Shown: piece by piece, positions 42,606 to 51,761 of the stretch
Position numbering within the stretch: the first letter of the stretch is position 1
Layout of the letters: the number at the start of each line of letters is the position of its first letter
NCBI RefSeq assembly: GCF_002080455.1
Contig: NZ_CP020555.1
Span: 7,616,501-7,680,500 of the forward strand
Length of the DNA: 64,000 bases
DNA from: Streptomyces sp. Sge12
GTDB lineage: Bacteria; Actinomycetota; Actinomycetes; Streptomycetales; Streptomycetaceae
Direction of reading: 5' to 3'
Notes under the pieces: model-generated
What the model saw: only the letters and a program-made list of their open reading frames with translations
Database searches by the model: none
What the model was told of the DNA's origin: nothing
Made by a program: the position numbers and the translations under genes

Positions 42606-43343
42606 TCAGCCCGAGGTGGGCCGCAGCACCAGAGTGAGGAAGCCGAAGCTGTCCCGGTAGGAGTGCAGCCACTCCGTACGCCGGGCCGTGGCCGTCGCGA
42701 GCGCCTCGGCCGCGTCCGGATCGCCGGGGCGGTCGAGCGCCCACGAGGCCAACGAGCCCCAGCAGGACCACTCGTAGTCGTCCAGTTCCCGGCGGCTGCT
42801 GACATGGCCGTGGACCGGAGTCCAGCCGTCGGCGACGACGCGGTCCACGGTGGTCGCGAGGTCGTCGAGCTCTCCGAAGAGCTCGAACGCCTCGGGGGAG
42901 GGCGTACGGTCCCAGAACCCGTCACCGATCAGCACCCGGCCACCGGGAGCCAGGTGCTTCCGGGCCGCCGCCAGCGTCGGCAACAGGCCGCCGAAAGCAT
43001 GGCTGGCCCCGACGCTGAGCACCAGGTCGAAGGCCTGCGCGGGGACGAAGTCGGCGGCCTCCTGCCGGTGCAGGACCAGACGGTCCTGGACGCCGAGCCG
43101 CTCCGCCGACCGGCGGGCCAGCTCCAGGGCCTGCTCGGAGACGTCCACACCCTCGGCATGCAGGCCCGGGTGCGCGGCCAGGGCACGCAGCAGCCACTCC
43201 GCGCTCCCGCAGCCGAGGTCGAGCAGCCGCTCGTCACCGCGCGGCGCGCCGTGGCCGAGCAGCCCGCGTACCGAGTCGTCGTCGAGCGGAGCCTTGATGG
43301 GGTGGCCGGCGTGGGCGATCCCGGAGATCTGTTCACGGTTCAT
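42606..43343 (-). CDS. SAM-dependent methyltransferase
   Basis: 245 residues. MNREQISGIAHAGHPIKAPL leads into motif I RLLDLGCGSAEWLLRALA near residue 39, the acidic residue of motif II (GVDVSEQALELA), FDLVLSVGASHAFGG and LAPGGRVLIGDGFWDR. Family methyltransferases in actinobacteria mostly act on small molecules. Convergent with the sensor kinase with only ten bases between stops. Substrate unknown. Confidence 0.85.
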   Translation of the reverse strand: MNREQISGIAHAGHPIKAPLDDDSVRGLLGHGAPRGDERLLDLGCGSAEWLLRALAAHPGLHAEGVDVSEQALELARRSAERLGVQDRLVLHRQEAADFVPAQAFDLVLSVGASHAFGGLLPTLAAARKHLAPGGRVLIGDGFWDRTPSPEAFELFGELDDLATTVDRVVADGWTPVHGHVSSRRELDDYEWSCWGSLASWALDRPGDPDAAEALATATARRTEWLHSYRDSFGFLTLVLRPTSG

Positions 43344-43463
43344 CGGAGCAGCCTGTCAACACCGGGGCCCGCGCGCACCTGATTTCCGTCCGACCAACGG
43401 ACAAGCCGCAGCGCCCCGGCCGCGCCGAGGCGCAGTTGTGCCCGGCGGCCACCCGGGGGAGAG

Positions 43464-46400
43464 TCAGCGGCCGGGGGACCTCCGCTCCCAGGCCTGCGCG
43501 AACATCTCGTGCAGGGGCGCCGTCGGCAGCACCCGGTGGAAGGGGGCCCGGATCGAATTGCTCCCCAGCGGGCGGACCAGGTGGCTCGCCAGCTTCACGG
43601 TCTCCAGCGGCAGGTTCGGGGCCTTCAGCTCGGTCCACTCCCCGGGCAGGAACACGGTCCGGCCGGCCCGCGCCCGCTTCGCCTCGACGACCGTGCCGGT
43701 GGCGAGGAGCTCCTCCCGGACCTCCGTGTGCCGCTTGGCGGACCAGCCGTTCCACCGGCGCACGTTCCGGTCGGTGGGGGCGGCGAGGGTCGCCACCTGG
43801 AGGTACAGCGCCGCCGCGTCCGCGTGCGTGCCGAGCTCCGCTGCCACGTGCGCGACCAGCTCCGGGCAGGACCGCCGCGGGTCCGCCTCGTACGCACCCG
43901 CCGGCAGCGGTCCCGAACGGGCCCGGAGCATCATCCGCTCCAGCCCGCCACCCGCCAGCAGCGGTGCCACCCGGTCCAACTCCTCCGCGAGGTCGGTGAC
44001 CTCGCGGACCCGCCGCCACACCGCCGGCTCGGCGACCGCCGCGGGCCGCAGGAAGGACGCGCCGCCCGGCGAGCACACCACCAGCGGTCCGTTGTCGTGC
44101 GCCGTCACCGGAACCGGACCCTCCTCCTTGCGATCGCCCCTCGCCACCGGCAGCAGCCCGGGCCCGAACCGCTCCGCGATCCGCTCCGAAGTGTCCTGGA
44201 CCCTGCCGCCGGGCAGCGCCAGCAGCAGCTCCGGCCGCGCCAGTTCGGCCCGCAGCCGCTCGTACACGTCCATCGCCCCGGCCACCGCGGGATCCCCGAC
44301 GGGCCGTTCCGTCCAGGCCCACACCAGCGCGCCCGCGATCCCCCGCACGTCCAGGCCCACCGGGGTGCGGTACGGCAGCTCGGGCCCGGCCGCGGGCACG
44401 GCCCGGACCTCCACCCCGGCGCCGTACCGGGTCGCCGCCAGCTCCCAGCCGACCGCCTCCACGGTCGCGTCCGCCGCGGCCCCGTACCCGCCCGCCAGCC
44501 GCCGGGCCCACACCTCGGAGAGCCCCAGATCGGCCTCCAGGGCGTCCGCCACCTCGTCGTCCACTGCGGACACCGCCCCGAGGAGCTCCCGCCACACCCC
44601 CGCCATCCGCTCCACCGCCGCGTCGACCCCGCCCGGCCGCCACAGCTCGGCCGGGTCCTCGGGCAGGGCGGCCGCGAGGACGGCGCGCTGTCCGGCGCCC
44701 CCGAGCCGCGCGCGCAGCGCCCCGTACGCCTCGGCCGTCATCCCGGACGCCCGGTACGGGGCCTTGCGCGCCAGGTCGCGGTCCTCGTCCCGGTGCGACC
44801 GCCCCACCAGACCGGCCATCGCCAGCCGGGCCACGGCCCGCCGCACACCGGTCAGTTCCGCGAAGCGCGCGGCCGCCGACTCCGGCACCGGAACCGGCCC
44901 GTGCGTCTCGACCGCCGCCACCAGGGCCCGGAGCCGGGCGGCGTCGTCACCCCGCACCCGGACCCGAACCGCCCCGTAGACCGCCGCCGGTACCGGGTCG
45001 CCGTCCGCGTCCTCCGCGGCGGACGCCACGAACCAGCACACCGCACCCCCGCCGCGCACCGGCGCGGACGCCACGGCGGTCCCGCCCGCCCGCAGCCGGT
45101 CCAGGACCGCGGCGTCGCAGGTCCGGCCCACCCACCACCGGCTGCCCGCACGCGCGAACGGCTGCTCGGCCCAGGTGTCGAGCAGCGCGAGCAGCGCGGA
45201 CCGCTCCGCGTCCGGGGTCGGCGCCACCGCCGCCCGCCACGCCACGGCGTCGATCGCACCGAGCAGTTGGGACCAGTCGCGCGGCGGCGCCGGCGGTGAC
45301 AGCCGCCGCACCTCCTCCACGATCGTCCCCGCCAGGCAGGCGCCGTCCGCGGCGAGGGCGCTCAGCGTCGCCGGCAGGGCCGCCTCCCGGAACCGCCGGT
45401 GCGCCTCGCCCTCCTCGACCGGGAGCAGCCCGAACAGCGCGGGCACCAGCTCGGTGTCGGGCGCGGACCGGCGCAGCCGGACCGGCGGGGCCTCGGCGAG
45501 CAGCGACACCCGCCGGTGCAGCGCCCGCCGCCGCTCCTTTACCCGGGCAGTCCGCCCGGCCACCGCCACGACCGCCTCGACCAGCACCGCGTCGGTGATC
45601 TCGGGCAACTCCCGGGCCACGGCGGCGCGCAGCGCCTCCTCGCCGGTGAGGGCGGCCGCCAGCAGCGTGTGCGCCGACTGCGGTCGCACGTTCCGCAGCG
45701 CCCGCGACCCGGCCGCGTCGCGCGTGCGCAGCAGGTACCAGAAGGCGGGCGGCAGCGCCACGCCGCCCGATACGGTGACCTGCCGCCGCGGCCCCACCCG
45801 CGGGTGCCGGGGCGAGCGGTGCCCGTCCAGCTCCCACAGCAGGACGCCGTCGGCGGTGTACGCGCGCACACCCGTGGGGGTCTGCGCCTCGGCGAGGACC
45901 ACGTCCTCCACCGCGCCCTCCGGCGCGGCCCACAGCGCCCACGGTTCCTGGCCCTTGCGGTCGATGTCGAACCGCGCCGTACGCCCGTCCACGCTCTCCA
46001 CCAGGAAGTGGTCGGGCGCGTGATCCCGGTGGCGGGTACGGAACAGCACGCGCGTACCGACCAGTCCGTCCCGGCTGCCCAGCGGCGAGTCGGACAGCCC
46101 GGCGGGCAGCGGAGCCAGCTGGAGGGCCTCCGTGGCGAGGCTCATCCCGCCCTCGGACGGCTCCGTGCCCGGATCCTCGCTCGCGGGGCGGCCGGGGAAG
46201 TCCGGGAGCGCGACGGCTCCCCGCCGCTCCCCGGTGACCGCGTCCACCACCTCCCAGGGCTGCTTCCCGAAGACGGCGTTGGTCCAGATCCGGGAACCGT
46301 CGCCGATCAGCAGCTCGTCGCTGTCGATGCCACCGGTGCCACCCGGACGCAGCACGCGCCGGCCGCCGTGGCGCCCGCCTCCGTCGGCGGTCTCGAACTG

Positions 46401-48257
46401 GAAGCCGTACGCGCCGTCCAGGCTGCCGCCGAACGGCTTCAGCCCGCCGACCTCCGCGGGCGCGAACGGCTCCTCGGGCCGATCGGCCCAGACGGCGGTG
46501 TCGCAGAAGTAGGGGTTCGGCTTGAGGGTCCAGCTCACCAGGAAGGCGCCGCCCACATAGTGCACGGCGAACATGGTCGCGCCCTCGGGCACCGCGAACC
46601 GGCAGGAGCCCCGCTCGCCGTCCGGCGCCACGGCGACGGCCCGGTCCCGCCCGAACACCGTCAGCACCGGCCAGGTGCAGGTCACCCCGGCCACCCCCGG
46701 CAGCACCGGGCCGGGCTCCCCGCCCGGCGCCCCGCTGCGCTCGTCGTCCGCCGCCGCTCCGGGCGCCGCGTCCGCCGCGAAGGCCGCGTACACCGACTCC
46801 AGGGCGGGCCAGGCCAGTTCCTCCGGCAGACCGGCCGCGAGCGAGCGCCGCAGCGTGCCCGCCGCATCCGCCCCGGCGAGGGCGTCGACGATCCCGCCGA
46901 GTGCCGTCACCGTCGGCCGGTCCAACAGGGTCTCCAACTCGGCGACGGCCTCCTCGGCGCCGGCCGTGCCGCCGTTCGCCACGGTGTCGACGAGCTTGCC
47001 GACCCGCCCGGCCACCTCACGGGCTATGCCCTCGTTGCCGGGCAGCAGCGTCACCGCCGAACCGGCGCGGCGCCGCCGCGCGGCCCGGTGGTCGGGGAGC
47101 AGATCGGCATGGACCGTCCCCTCCAGGCGGGGGCCGAACACCGGGTCCGCGGCCAGAGCGACGAGGTCCCGCCGGGACCGCTCGGCCCAGAACCTCATCC
47201 GGACCTCCGGGCCCGGGTCGACCACCGCGACCCCGGCCGCCAGACAGGCGTCCAGCACGTCGGCGTCGAAGCCGTGGTAGTGGTACCGCGTGGTGTGCAC
47301 CGCGACCGGAGTGCCCGACGCCCGCAGCAGCGGCCCCAACCGGCCCACCAGATCGAGGAATTCCGCGGGCAGCGGCTGCCGCGCGACGCCTCCGCCGGGC
47401 TGCAGCGCGTACTGGTACATGCGGACGAACCGGCCGACCCAGTGGGACAGCCCGCCCTCCGGCACCACCCGCCCGGTCTCCATCGCCTCCGCCGCGCCGC
47501 AGCCGATCAGCATCCGCAGCCAGGCCCCGCCGTCGGTGACCCCGGTGGGGAAGACCTCCACCAGCCCGGCCAGGACGGGATCCGCCGGCGGATGGGCCGT
47601 CAGGACCGGTTCCGCGGCGGTCAGCAAGGCCTCCGGAACGGACTTCTCGCGGGTGGCCGAAAGGACCGCCCCCACCATCCGGGCGGATTCCCGGTCACCG
47701 TGCCCGGCCGCCTTCGCGGAGGCCCGTACCCGCCGCACCAGATCGGCCGGCAGGTCCGCCGGGGAGCCCGCCCACGCGGTCAGGAACGCCTCCATGGCCG
47801 AGTGCGCCGCCGCGGGATCCAGGGTGTCCGCGAGGAAGCGCTGATGGGCCCCGAACTCCATGGCCGGCATGGCCCCGCCCGCGGCGAACAGCAGAGCATT
47901 GGCCCGACGGTAGCCGGGATCGATCGGCAGCCCGTGCTCGGCCTCGGCCGCGCGCGCAGCCGCGTACGCCCGCCCGCCGGGCCGGCTCCCGTGCCCGATC
48001 AGCCGGTGGCCCACCGTGTCCCAGAACCAGGGCAGGTGCGCCGGCGGCAGCCGCCGGGCGCGCACGGCCATCGTGTCGACGAACCGGCCGGGCTTGTGCC
48101 GGGACCGGCCGAGCTCGGTGTGCATGTCCTCCATCAGGCCCCGCGCGAGTGCGGCCGCGCCCGGGTCATGGGCGGCGACCCAGTCGGCGTACGTGGTCGA
48201 GGCGTGCGGACCGGAGGCGGGCAGCAGGGCGTCGAGCGAGACGATCATGCTCCGCAT
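43464..48257 (-). CDS. Very large (about 1,600-residue) protein of unknown function
   Basis: About 1,597 residues from ATG 48257 (other starts at 48248 and 48278). No signal peptide or membrane helix. The N-terminal 450 residues are helical (SRHKPGRFVDTMAVRARRLP, VRRVRASAKAAGHGDRESAR); the middle contains a beta-propeller-like area with repeated Trp/Gly motifs (DGAYGFQFETADGGGRHGGR, SRIWTNAVFGKQPWEVVDAV, GVLLWELDGHRSPRHPRVGP), and the C-terminus is helical with RRWNGWSAKRHTEVREELLA and a winged-helix-like piece. I do not recognise it with certainty; similar giant proteins in actinobacteria lie near MoxR AAA ATPase/VWA genes, but none is in this window. It is intact, so selection maintains it. 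Confidence 0.75.
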   Translation of the reverse strand: MRSMIVSLDALLPASGPHASTTYADWVAAHDPGAAALARGLMEDMHTELGRSRHKPGRFVDTMAVRARRLPPAHLPWFWDTVGHRLIGHGSRPGGRAYAAARAAEAEHGLPIDPGYRRANALLFAAGGAMPAMEFGAHQRFLADTLDPAAAHSAMEAFLTAWAGSPADLPADLVRRVRASAKAAGHGDRESARMVGAVLSATREKSVPEALLTAAEPVLTAHPPADPVLAGLVEVFPTGVTDGGAWLRMLIGCGAAEAMETGRVVPEGGLSHWVGRFVRMYQYALQPGGGVARQPLPAEFLDLVGRLGPLLRASGTPVAVHTTRYHYHGFDADVLDACLAAGVAVVDPGPEVRMRFWAERSRRDLVALAADPVFGPRLEGTVHADLLPDHRAARRRRAGSAVTLLPGNEGIAREVAGRVGKLVDTVANGGTAGAEEAVAELETLLDRPTVTALGGIVDALAGADAAGTLRRSLAAGLPEELAWPALESVYAAFAADAAPGAAADDERSGAPGGEPGPVLPGVAGVTCTWPVLTVFGRDRAVAVAPDGERGSCRFAVPEGATMFAVHYVGGAFLVSWTLKPNPYFCDTAVWADRPEEPFAPAEVGGLKPFGGSLDGAYGFQFETADGGGRHGGRRVLRPGGTGGIDSDELLIGDGSRIWTNAVFGKQPWEVVDAVTGERRGAVALPDFPGRPASEDPGTEPSEGGMSLATEALQLAPLPAGLSDSPLGSRDGLVGTRVLFRTRHRDHAPDHFLVESVDGRTARFDIDRKGQEPWALWAAPEGAVEDVVLAEAQTPTGVRAYTADGVLLWELDGHRSPRHPRVGPRRQVTVSGGVALPPAFWYLLRTRDAAGSRALRNVRPQSAHTLLAAALTGEEALRAAVARELPEITDAVLVEAVVAVAGRTARVKERRRALHRRVSLLAEAPPVRLRRSAPDTELVPALFGLLPVEEGEAHRRFREAALPATLSALAADGACLAGTIVEEVRRLSPPAPPRDWSQLLGAIDAVAWRAAVAPTPDAERSALLALLDTWAEQPFARAGSRWWVGRTCDAAVLDRLRAGGTAVASAPVRGGGAVCWFVASAAEDADGDPVPAAVYGAVRVRVRGDDAARLRALVAAVETHGPVPVPESAAARFAELTGVRRAVARLAMAGLVGRSHRDEDRDLARKAPYRASGMTAEAYGALRARLGGAGQRAVLAAALPEDPAELWRPGGVDAAVERMAGVWRELLGAVSAVDDEVADALEADLGLSEVWARRLAGGYGAAADATVEAVGWELAATRYGAGVEVRAVPAAGPELPYRTPVGLDVRGIAGALVWAWTERPVGDPAVAGAMDVYERLRAELARPELLLALPGGRVQDTSERIAERFGPGLLPVARGDRKEEGPVPVTAHDNGPLVVCSPGGASFLRPAAVAEPAVWRRVREVTDLAEELDRVAPLLAGGGLERMMLRARSGPLPAGAYEADPRRSCPELVAHVAAELGTHADAAALYLQVATLAAPTDRNVRRWNGWSAKRHTEVREELLATGTVVEAKRARAGRTVFLPGEWTELKAPNLPLETVKLASHLVRPLGSNSIRAPFHRVLPTAPLHEMFAQAWERRSPGR

Positions 48258-48353
48258 CGTCCCACGGACCACTGACACTCCGTGAGGGCCCGGCCATGGC
48301 CCCGGTCCGGGCCCCGGCCCTCGGCCCCCGGCCCCCGCCTCCCCGGCGCAGCC

Positions 48354-48390
48354 GTGACCGGGGGCGTGACCGGGGGCCGTGACCGGGCGC
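48354..48390. repeat. Tandem GTGACCGGGGGC repeats
   Basis: Two exact 12-bp copies (48354-48377) and a third diverged copy (48379-48390) lie in the divergent region before nadE. Each copy contains a GTG, and the region is GC-only otherwise. A possible -10 box TAGAGT follows at 48412. Confidence 0.6.
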
Positions 48391-48498
48391 CGGGACCCCG
48401 TCGGCTTCCCTTAGAGTGCTTCCGTCCCGTACACGTGACTGTGACCCCGGCCGGGCGGCGCGTGCCGACCCGCGCACGGGCCCGAGCGAGGAGCAACC

Positions 48499-49329
48499 GT
48501 GACCGACCTGGCGTCCATATCCCTGCAGCAGGAGATCGCCCGGGATCTCCAGGTGAGCGCGTCCTTCGACGCACGGCAGGAGATCGAGCGCCGCGTGGCC
48601 TTCCTCGCCGACCGGCTGACCTCCACGGGCCTGCACGCCCTGGTCCTGGGCATCAGCGGCGGCGTCGACTCCACCACCGCGGGCCGGCTGTGCCAGCTCG
48701 CCGTCGAGCGGGTCCGGGCCGCCGGGCACGACGCGACCTTCTTCGCGATGCGGCTGCCGTACGGGACCCAGGCCGACGAGAAGGACGCACAGCTGGCGCT
48801 CGATTTCATCCGGGCCGACCGCGTCCTGACCGTGGACGTGAAGGCCGCGAGCGATGCCGCCCTGGAGGCGGGGCTGGCCGGCGGGACCGTCTTCCGCGAC
48901 GCCCACCACCAGGACTTCGTGCACGGCAACATCAAGGCCCGCCAGCGCATGATCGCCCAGTACGCGGTGGCCGGTGCGCACGCGGGCCTGGTCGTCGGCA
49001 CCGACCACGCCGCCGAGGCCGTCTCCGGCTTCTTCACCAAGTTCGGCGACGGCGCGGCCGACGTCGTACCGCTCACCGGTCTCACCAAGCGGCGCGTACG
49101 GGCCCTCGCGGACGAGCTGGGCGCACCGGCGCAGCTGGTGCACAAGACCCCGACCGCCGACCTGGAGACCCTGGACCCGGGCAAGCCCGACGAGGACGCG
49201 CTCGGCGTCACGTACGACGACATCGACGACTTCCTGGAGGGCAAGCCCGTCGACGGGGCGGCCTTCGAGGCCATCGTCGGCCGCTACCGGCTCACCGAGC
49301 ACAAGCGACAGCTCCCGATCGCCCCCTGA
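48499..49329 (+). CDS. nadE: NAD+ synthase, ammonia-dependent
   Basis: 276 residues from GTG 48499. Converts nicotinic acid adenine dinucleotide to NAD+ with ATP and ammonia in the cytosol. The PP-loop SGGVDSTTAG near residue 53, RLPYGTQADEKDAQLALDFI, QDFVHGNIKARQRMIAQYAV, VVGTDHAAEAVSGFFTKFGD, and the C-terminal HKRQLPIAP are all classical. No glutaminase domain is attached, unlike the long actinobacterial form, so free ammonia is the donor. The next structure is an unusually long hairpin at 49366. Confidence 0.97.
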   Translation: MTDLASISLQQEIARDLQVSASFDARQEIERRVAFLADRLTSTGLHALVLGISGGVDSTTAGRLCQLAVERVRAAGHDATFFAMRLPYGTQADEKDAQLALDFIRADRVLTVDVKAASDAALEAGLAGGTVFRDAHHQDFVHGNIKARQRMIAQYAVAGAHAGLVVGTDHAAEAVSGFFTKFGDGAADVVPLTGLTKRRVRALADELGAPAQLVHKTPTADLETLDPGKPDEDALGVTYDDIDDFLEGKPVDGAAFEAIVGRYRLTEHKRQLPIAP

Positions 49330-49365
49330 GCGACTCCGGGGGCCGCACCCCACCGGTCGCGGCGT

Positions 49366-49421
49366 CCCGCCGCCGGCTCCGGGACTGGGCCGAACGGCTC
49401 AATCCCGGAGCCGGCGGCGGG
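49366..49421 (+). terminator. Very long hairpin after nadE
   Basis: A 19-bp perfect stem (CCCGCCGCCGGCTCCGGGA with its complement at 49403-49421) is extended by one mismatch and six more base pairs around a GAAC loop, in all about 25 pairs over 56 bases. It probably ends the nadE transcript and shields the next gene. Confidence 0.8.
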
Positions 49422-49471
49422 CCCGCCCCGGACCGCCGCCCTATCGTGGGAAACGACCCCATGACCGGGCG

Positions 49472-50719
49472 GTGGCGCGCGAACAGGTGGACGTGGACGG
49501 AACCGGGATCGACTATCACACGGTGTTCCAAGCCCTGCCGGGCGCGGTCGCGCTGCTCACCCCTGATCTCGTGTTCGCGGACGTCGACGAGTCCTTCCTG
49601 TCGGCGTTCGGCCGCACCCGGGAGCAGCTCGTCGGCCGCTACCTCTTCGACGTCCTCCCCGACAACCCCACCGATCCGGGGGCGAACGGCGTGCGCAACC
49701 TGCGCGCCTCACTGGAACGGGTCAAGGCCACCGGGGTACGCGACAGCATGGCCGTGCAGCGCTACGACGTGGAGTCGCCCCACGGCTCCGGGGTGTGGCA
49801 CGAGCGCTACTGGAGCCCCGTCAACGTACCGGTCCTCGCCCCCGACGGCAGCGTGGCGCTGCTGCTGCACCGGGTGGAGGAGGTCACCGAGATCATCCGG
49901 GCCCGGGGCGGCCGCGGCGACCCGGACCGCGCCCACGTGCTCGAGGCCGATATCTACGCCCGCGGCCGGGAGCTCCAGGAGGTCAACGAACGCCTGCGCC
50001 AGTCGCACGCGCAGGAGCGCGACGTGGCCCTCCACCTCCAGGAGGCCCTGCTGCCGGCACCGCGCCCGCTCGGCCACCACCATGCCGCCGTGCGCTACCG
50101 GCCCTCGACCGAGTCCCTGAACGTGTGCGGTGACTGGTACGACCTCGTCGACCGACCCGGTCGTACCGCCGTCGCCGTCGGCGACGTCGTCGGCCACGGC
50201 CTCAGGGCGGCCGGGGTCATGGGCCAGCTGCGCAGCGCCCTGTCGGCCGCCTCCCATGTCGCCCAGGGACCGGCGCAGGCCCTGGAGGTCCTCGGCCTCT
50301 ACGCCCGCTCCGTCGACGGAGCGGAGTCCACCACGGCCGTCTCGGTCTTCATCGACTGGAACAGCCGCACCCTCACCTACAGCAGCGCGGGCCACCCGCC
50401 GCCCGTCCTGTGCCACCCCGACGGCACGGTGACCTTCCTCGACGAGGCCACCGACCCCCCGCTCGGCGCCCGGCCCGAGCACGCCCCGCGCCCCGAGGCA
50501 CGGGTCGCCTTCACCACGGGCAGCGCCCTCGTCCTCTACACCGACGGGCTCATCGAACGCCGCCACGAGGACATCGACGTAGGACTGGGCCGGCTCGCCG
50601 ACTCCCTCGTGCGCCACCGCACCGCCGGCCCCGAGGCCATCGCCGACGCGCTGCTGGCCGAGCTCATCCCCGCGGCCGGCATCACCGACGACACCGCGCT
50701 GGTCGTCCTGCGCATGTGA
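49472..50719 (+). CDS. PAS domain plus PP2C-type (SpoIIE) phosphatase
   Basis: About 415 residues from GTG 49472 (GTG 49487 possible). PAS part at 10-130: YHTVFQALPGAVALLTPDLV and GRTREQLVGRYLFDVLPDNP. A helical linker with RELQEVNERLRQSHAQERDV leads into the SpoIIE domain: EALLPAPRPLGHHHAAVRYR, NVCGDWYDLVDRPGRTAVAV, GDVVGHGLRAAGVMGQLRSA, YSSAGHPPPVLCHPDG, and TDGLIERRHEDID with TDDTALVVLR. The metal-binding Asp residues are present. Streptomyces have dozens of such proteins, which dephosphorylate anti-sigma-factor antagonists. No STAS or anti-sigma gene is adjacent, so the partner is unknown. Confidence 0.9.
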   Translation: MAREQVDVDGTGIDYHTVFQALPGAVALLTPDLVFADVDESFLSAFGRTREQLVGRYLFDVLPDNPTDPGANGVRNLRASLERVKATGVRDSMAVQRYDVESPHGSGVWHERYWSPVNVPVLAPDGSVALLLHRVEEVTEIIRARGGRGDPDRAHVLEADIYARGRELQEVNERLRQSHAQERDVALHLQEALLPAPRPLGHHHAAVRYRPSTESLNVCGDWYDLVDRPGRTAVAVGDVVGHGLRAAGVMGQLRSALSAASHVAQGPAQALEVLGLYARSVDGAESTTAVSVFIDWNSRTLTYSSAGHPPPVLCHPDGTVTFLDEATDPPLGARPEHAPRPEARVAFTTGSALVLYTDGLIERRHEDIDVGLGRLADSLVRHRTAGPEAIADALLAELIPAAGITDDTALVVLRM

Positions 50720-50807
50720 GAGCCCCGCCCGCCCCCTGCCCCGCCCCCGGTCACCCCGTACGGAAACCCGCAGGCGGGCCCGGGCCGCGGCTGCGTAGGC
50801 TCGGCCC

Positions 50808-51572
50808 ATGCAGAGCCCAGAACTCCAGCGCGTCCACACCTTCCTGTCGGACTTCGCCCGCCGCCAGGCCGCGCACACCGCCAACCTCCCCGGAGGATTC
50901 GCCGCGTACGACGACACGTACGCCCACTCCCGGGCGAACAACCAGGTCGTCATCGACGCGGCCGTGGACCCCGGTGCACTGCCGGCCCTCGCGGACGAGG
51001 CCCTCGGACACCTGCCGCACCGGCTGGTCTCCGTACTCGACGACGAAACCGGCAGGGCGTGCGCACAGCCGCTGATCCGGGCCGGCTACACCCACTCCAC
51101 CTATCTGGTCATGCAGCACACCGGCCCCGCGCCGGACGACGCCGGACCGGCCCAGGAGGTCGACCTCGACGCGCTGCGCGTTCCGCTGGCGCGGCGCTGG
51201 CGGGGCTTCCTCCCGGACGTCGACGACGAGGTGCTGCACCAGCTCGTCGACCGGCGCGAGGCCCGCCGGCGCGGGGCGGACGTCGTGCGGTTCATCGGCG
51301 CCCGCACCGCGGCGGGCGACGTCGCCTCCTGGGCCGACCTCTACGTGGACCGGGCGACCGGCACCGCCCAGATCGAGGACCTGATCACCGCCGAGCACCA
51401 CCTCGGCCGCGGCTACGCCGACGCCGTCCTGACCGGCGCCCTGCACCGGGCCGCCGCTTACGACTGCGACCTGCGCTTCCTGACGGCGGACGCGATGGAC
51501 TGGCCGCGCCACTGGTACGAGCGCCGCGGCTTCACCGTCATCGGCCACACGCACGCCTTCGAACGCGGCTGA
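50808..51572 (+). CDS. GNAT-family N-acetyltransferase
   Basis: 254 residues. The N-terminal half (VHTFLSDFARRQAAHTANLP, HRLVSVLDDETGRACAQPLI) looks like a degenerate second GNAT fold; the C-terminal half has the acetyl-CoA-binding part (DVASWADLYVDRATGTAQIE, HHLGRGYADAVLTGALHRA) and the closing GFTVIGHTHAFERG. The double-GNAT layout is typical in actinobacteria. The substrate may be an amine of a small molecule or protein. It stands as a single gene after the phosphatase. Confidence 0.85.
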   Translation: MQSPELQRVHTFLSDFARRQAAHTANLPGGFAAYDDTYAHSRANNQVVIDAAVDPGALPALADEALGHLPHRLVSVLDDETGRACAQPLIRAGYTHSTYLVMQHTGPAPDDAGPAQEVDLDALRVPLARRWRGFLPDVDDEVLHQLVDRREARRRGADVVRFIGARTAAGDVASWADLYVDRATGTAQIEDLITAEHHLGRGYADAVLTGALHRAAAYDCDLRFLTADAMDWPRHWYERRGFTVIGHTHAFERG

Positions 51573-51761
51573 CGCCACGCCCCCCGCCGCACCACCGGGC
51601 CCGCCGGTGGGCTGTTCCGGTGGTCCCGCACGCGGGATCGCCGCCGGTGCGCGAGGGGTGCGACGGGCGGGACGGGTGCGGGGACCATCCTGGGAGTGCC
51701 GTGCGGCCCGGCCGCTCCCACCGTCCTTCGATCCCGGCCCGCCGGGAAGCTACGGAGACCG

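Noticed and set aside
45399..48275. 958-residue plus-strand open frame
   Set aside because: Antisense shadow of the 1,597-residue gene; low-complexity Arg/Gly/Pro sequence with no motif.
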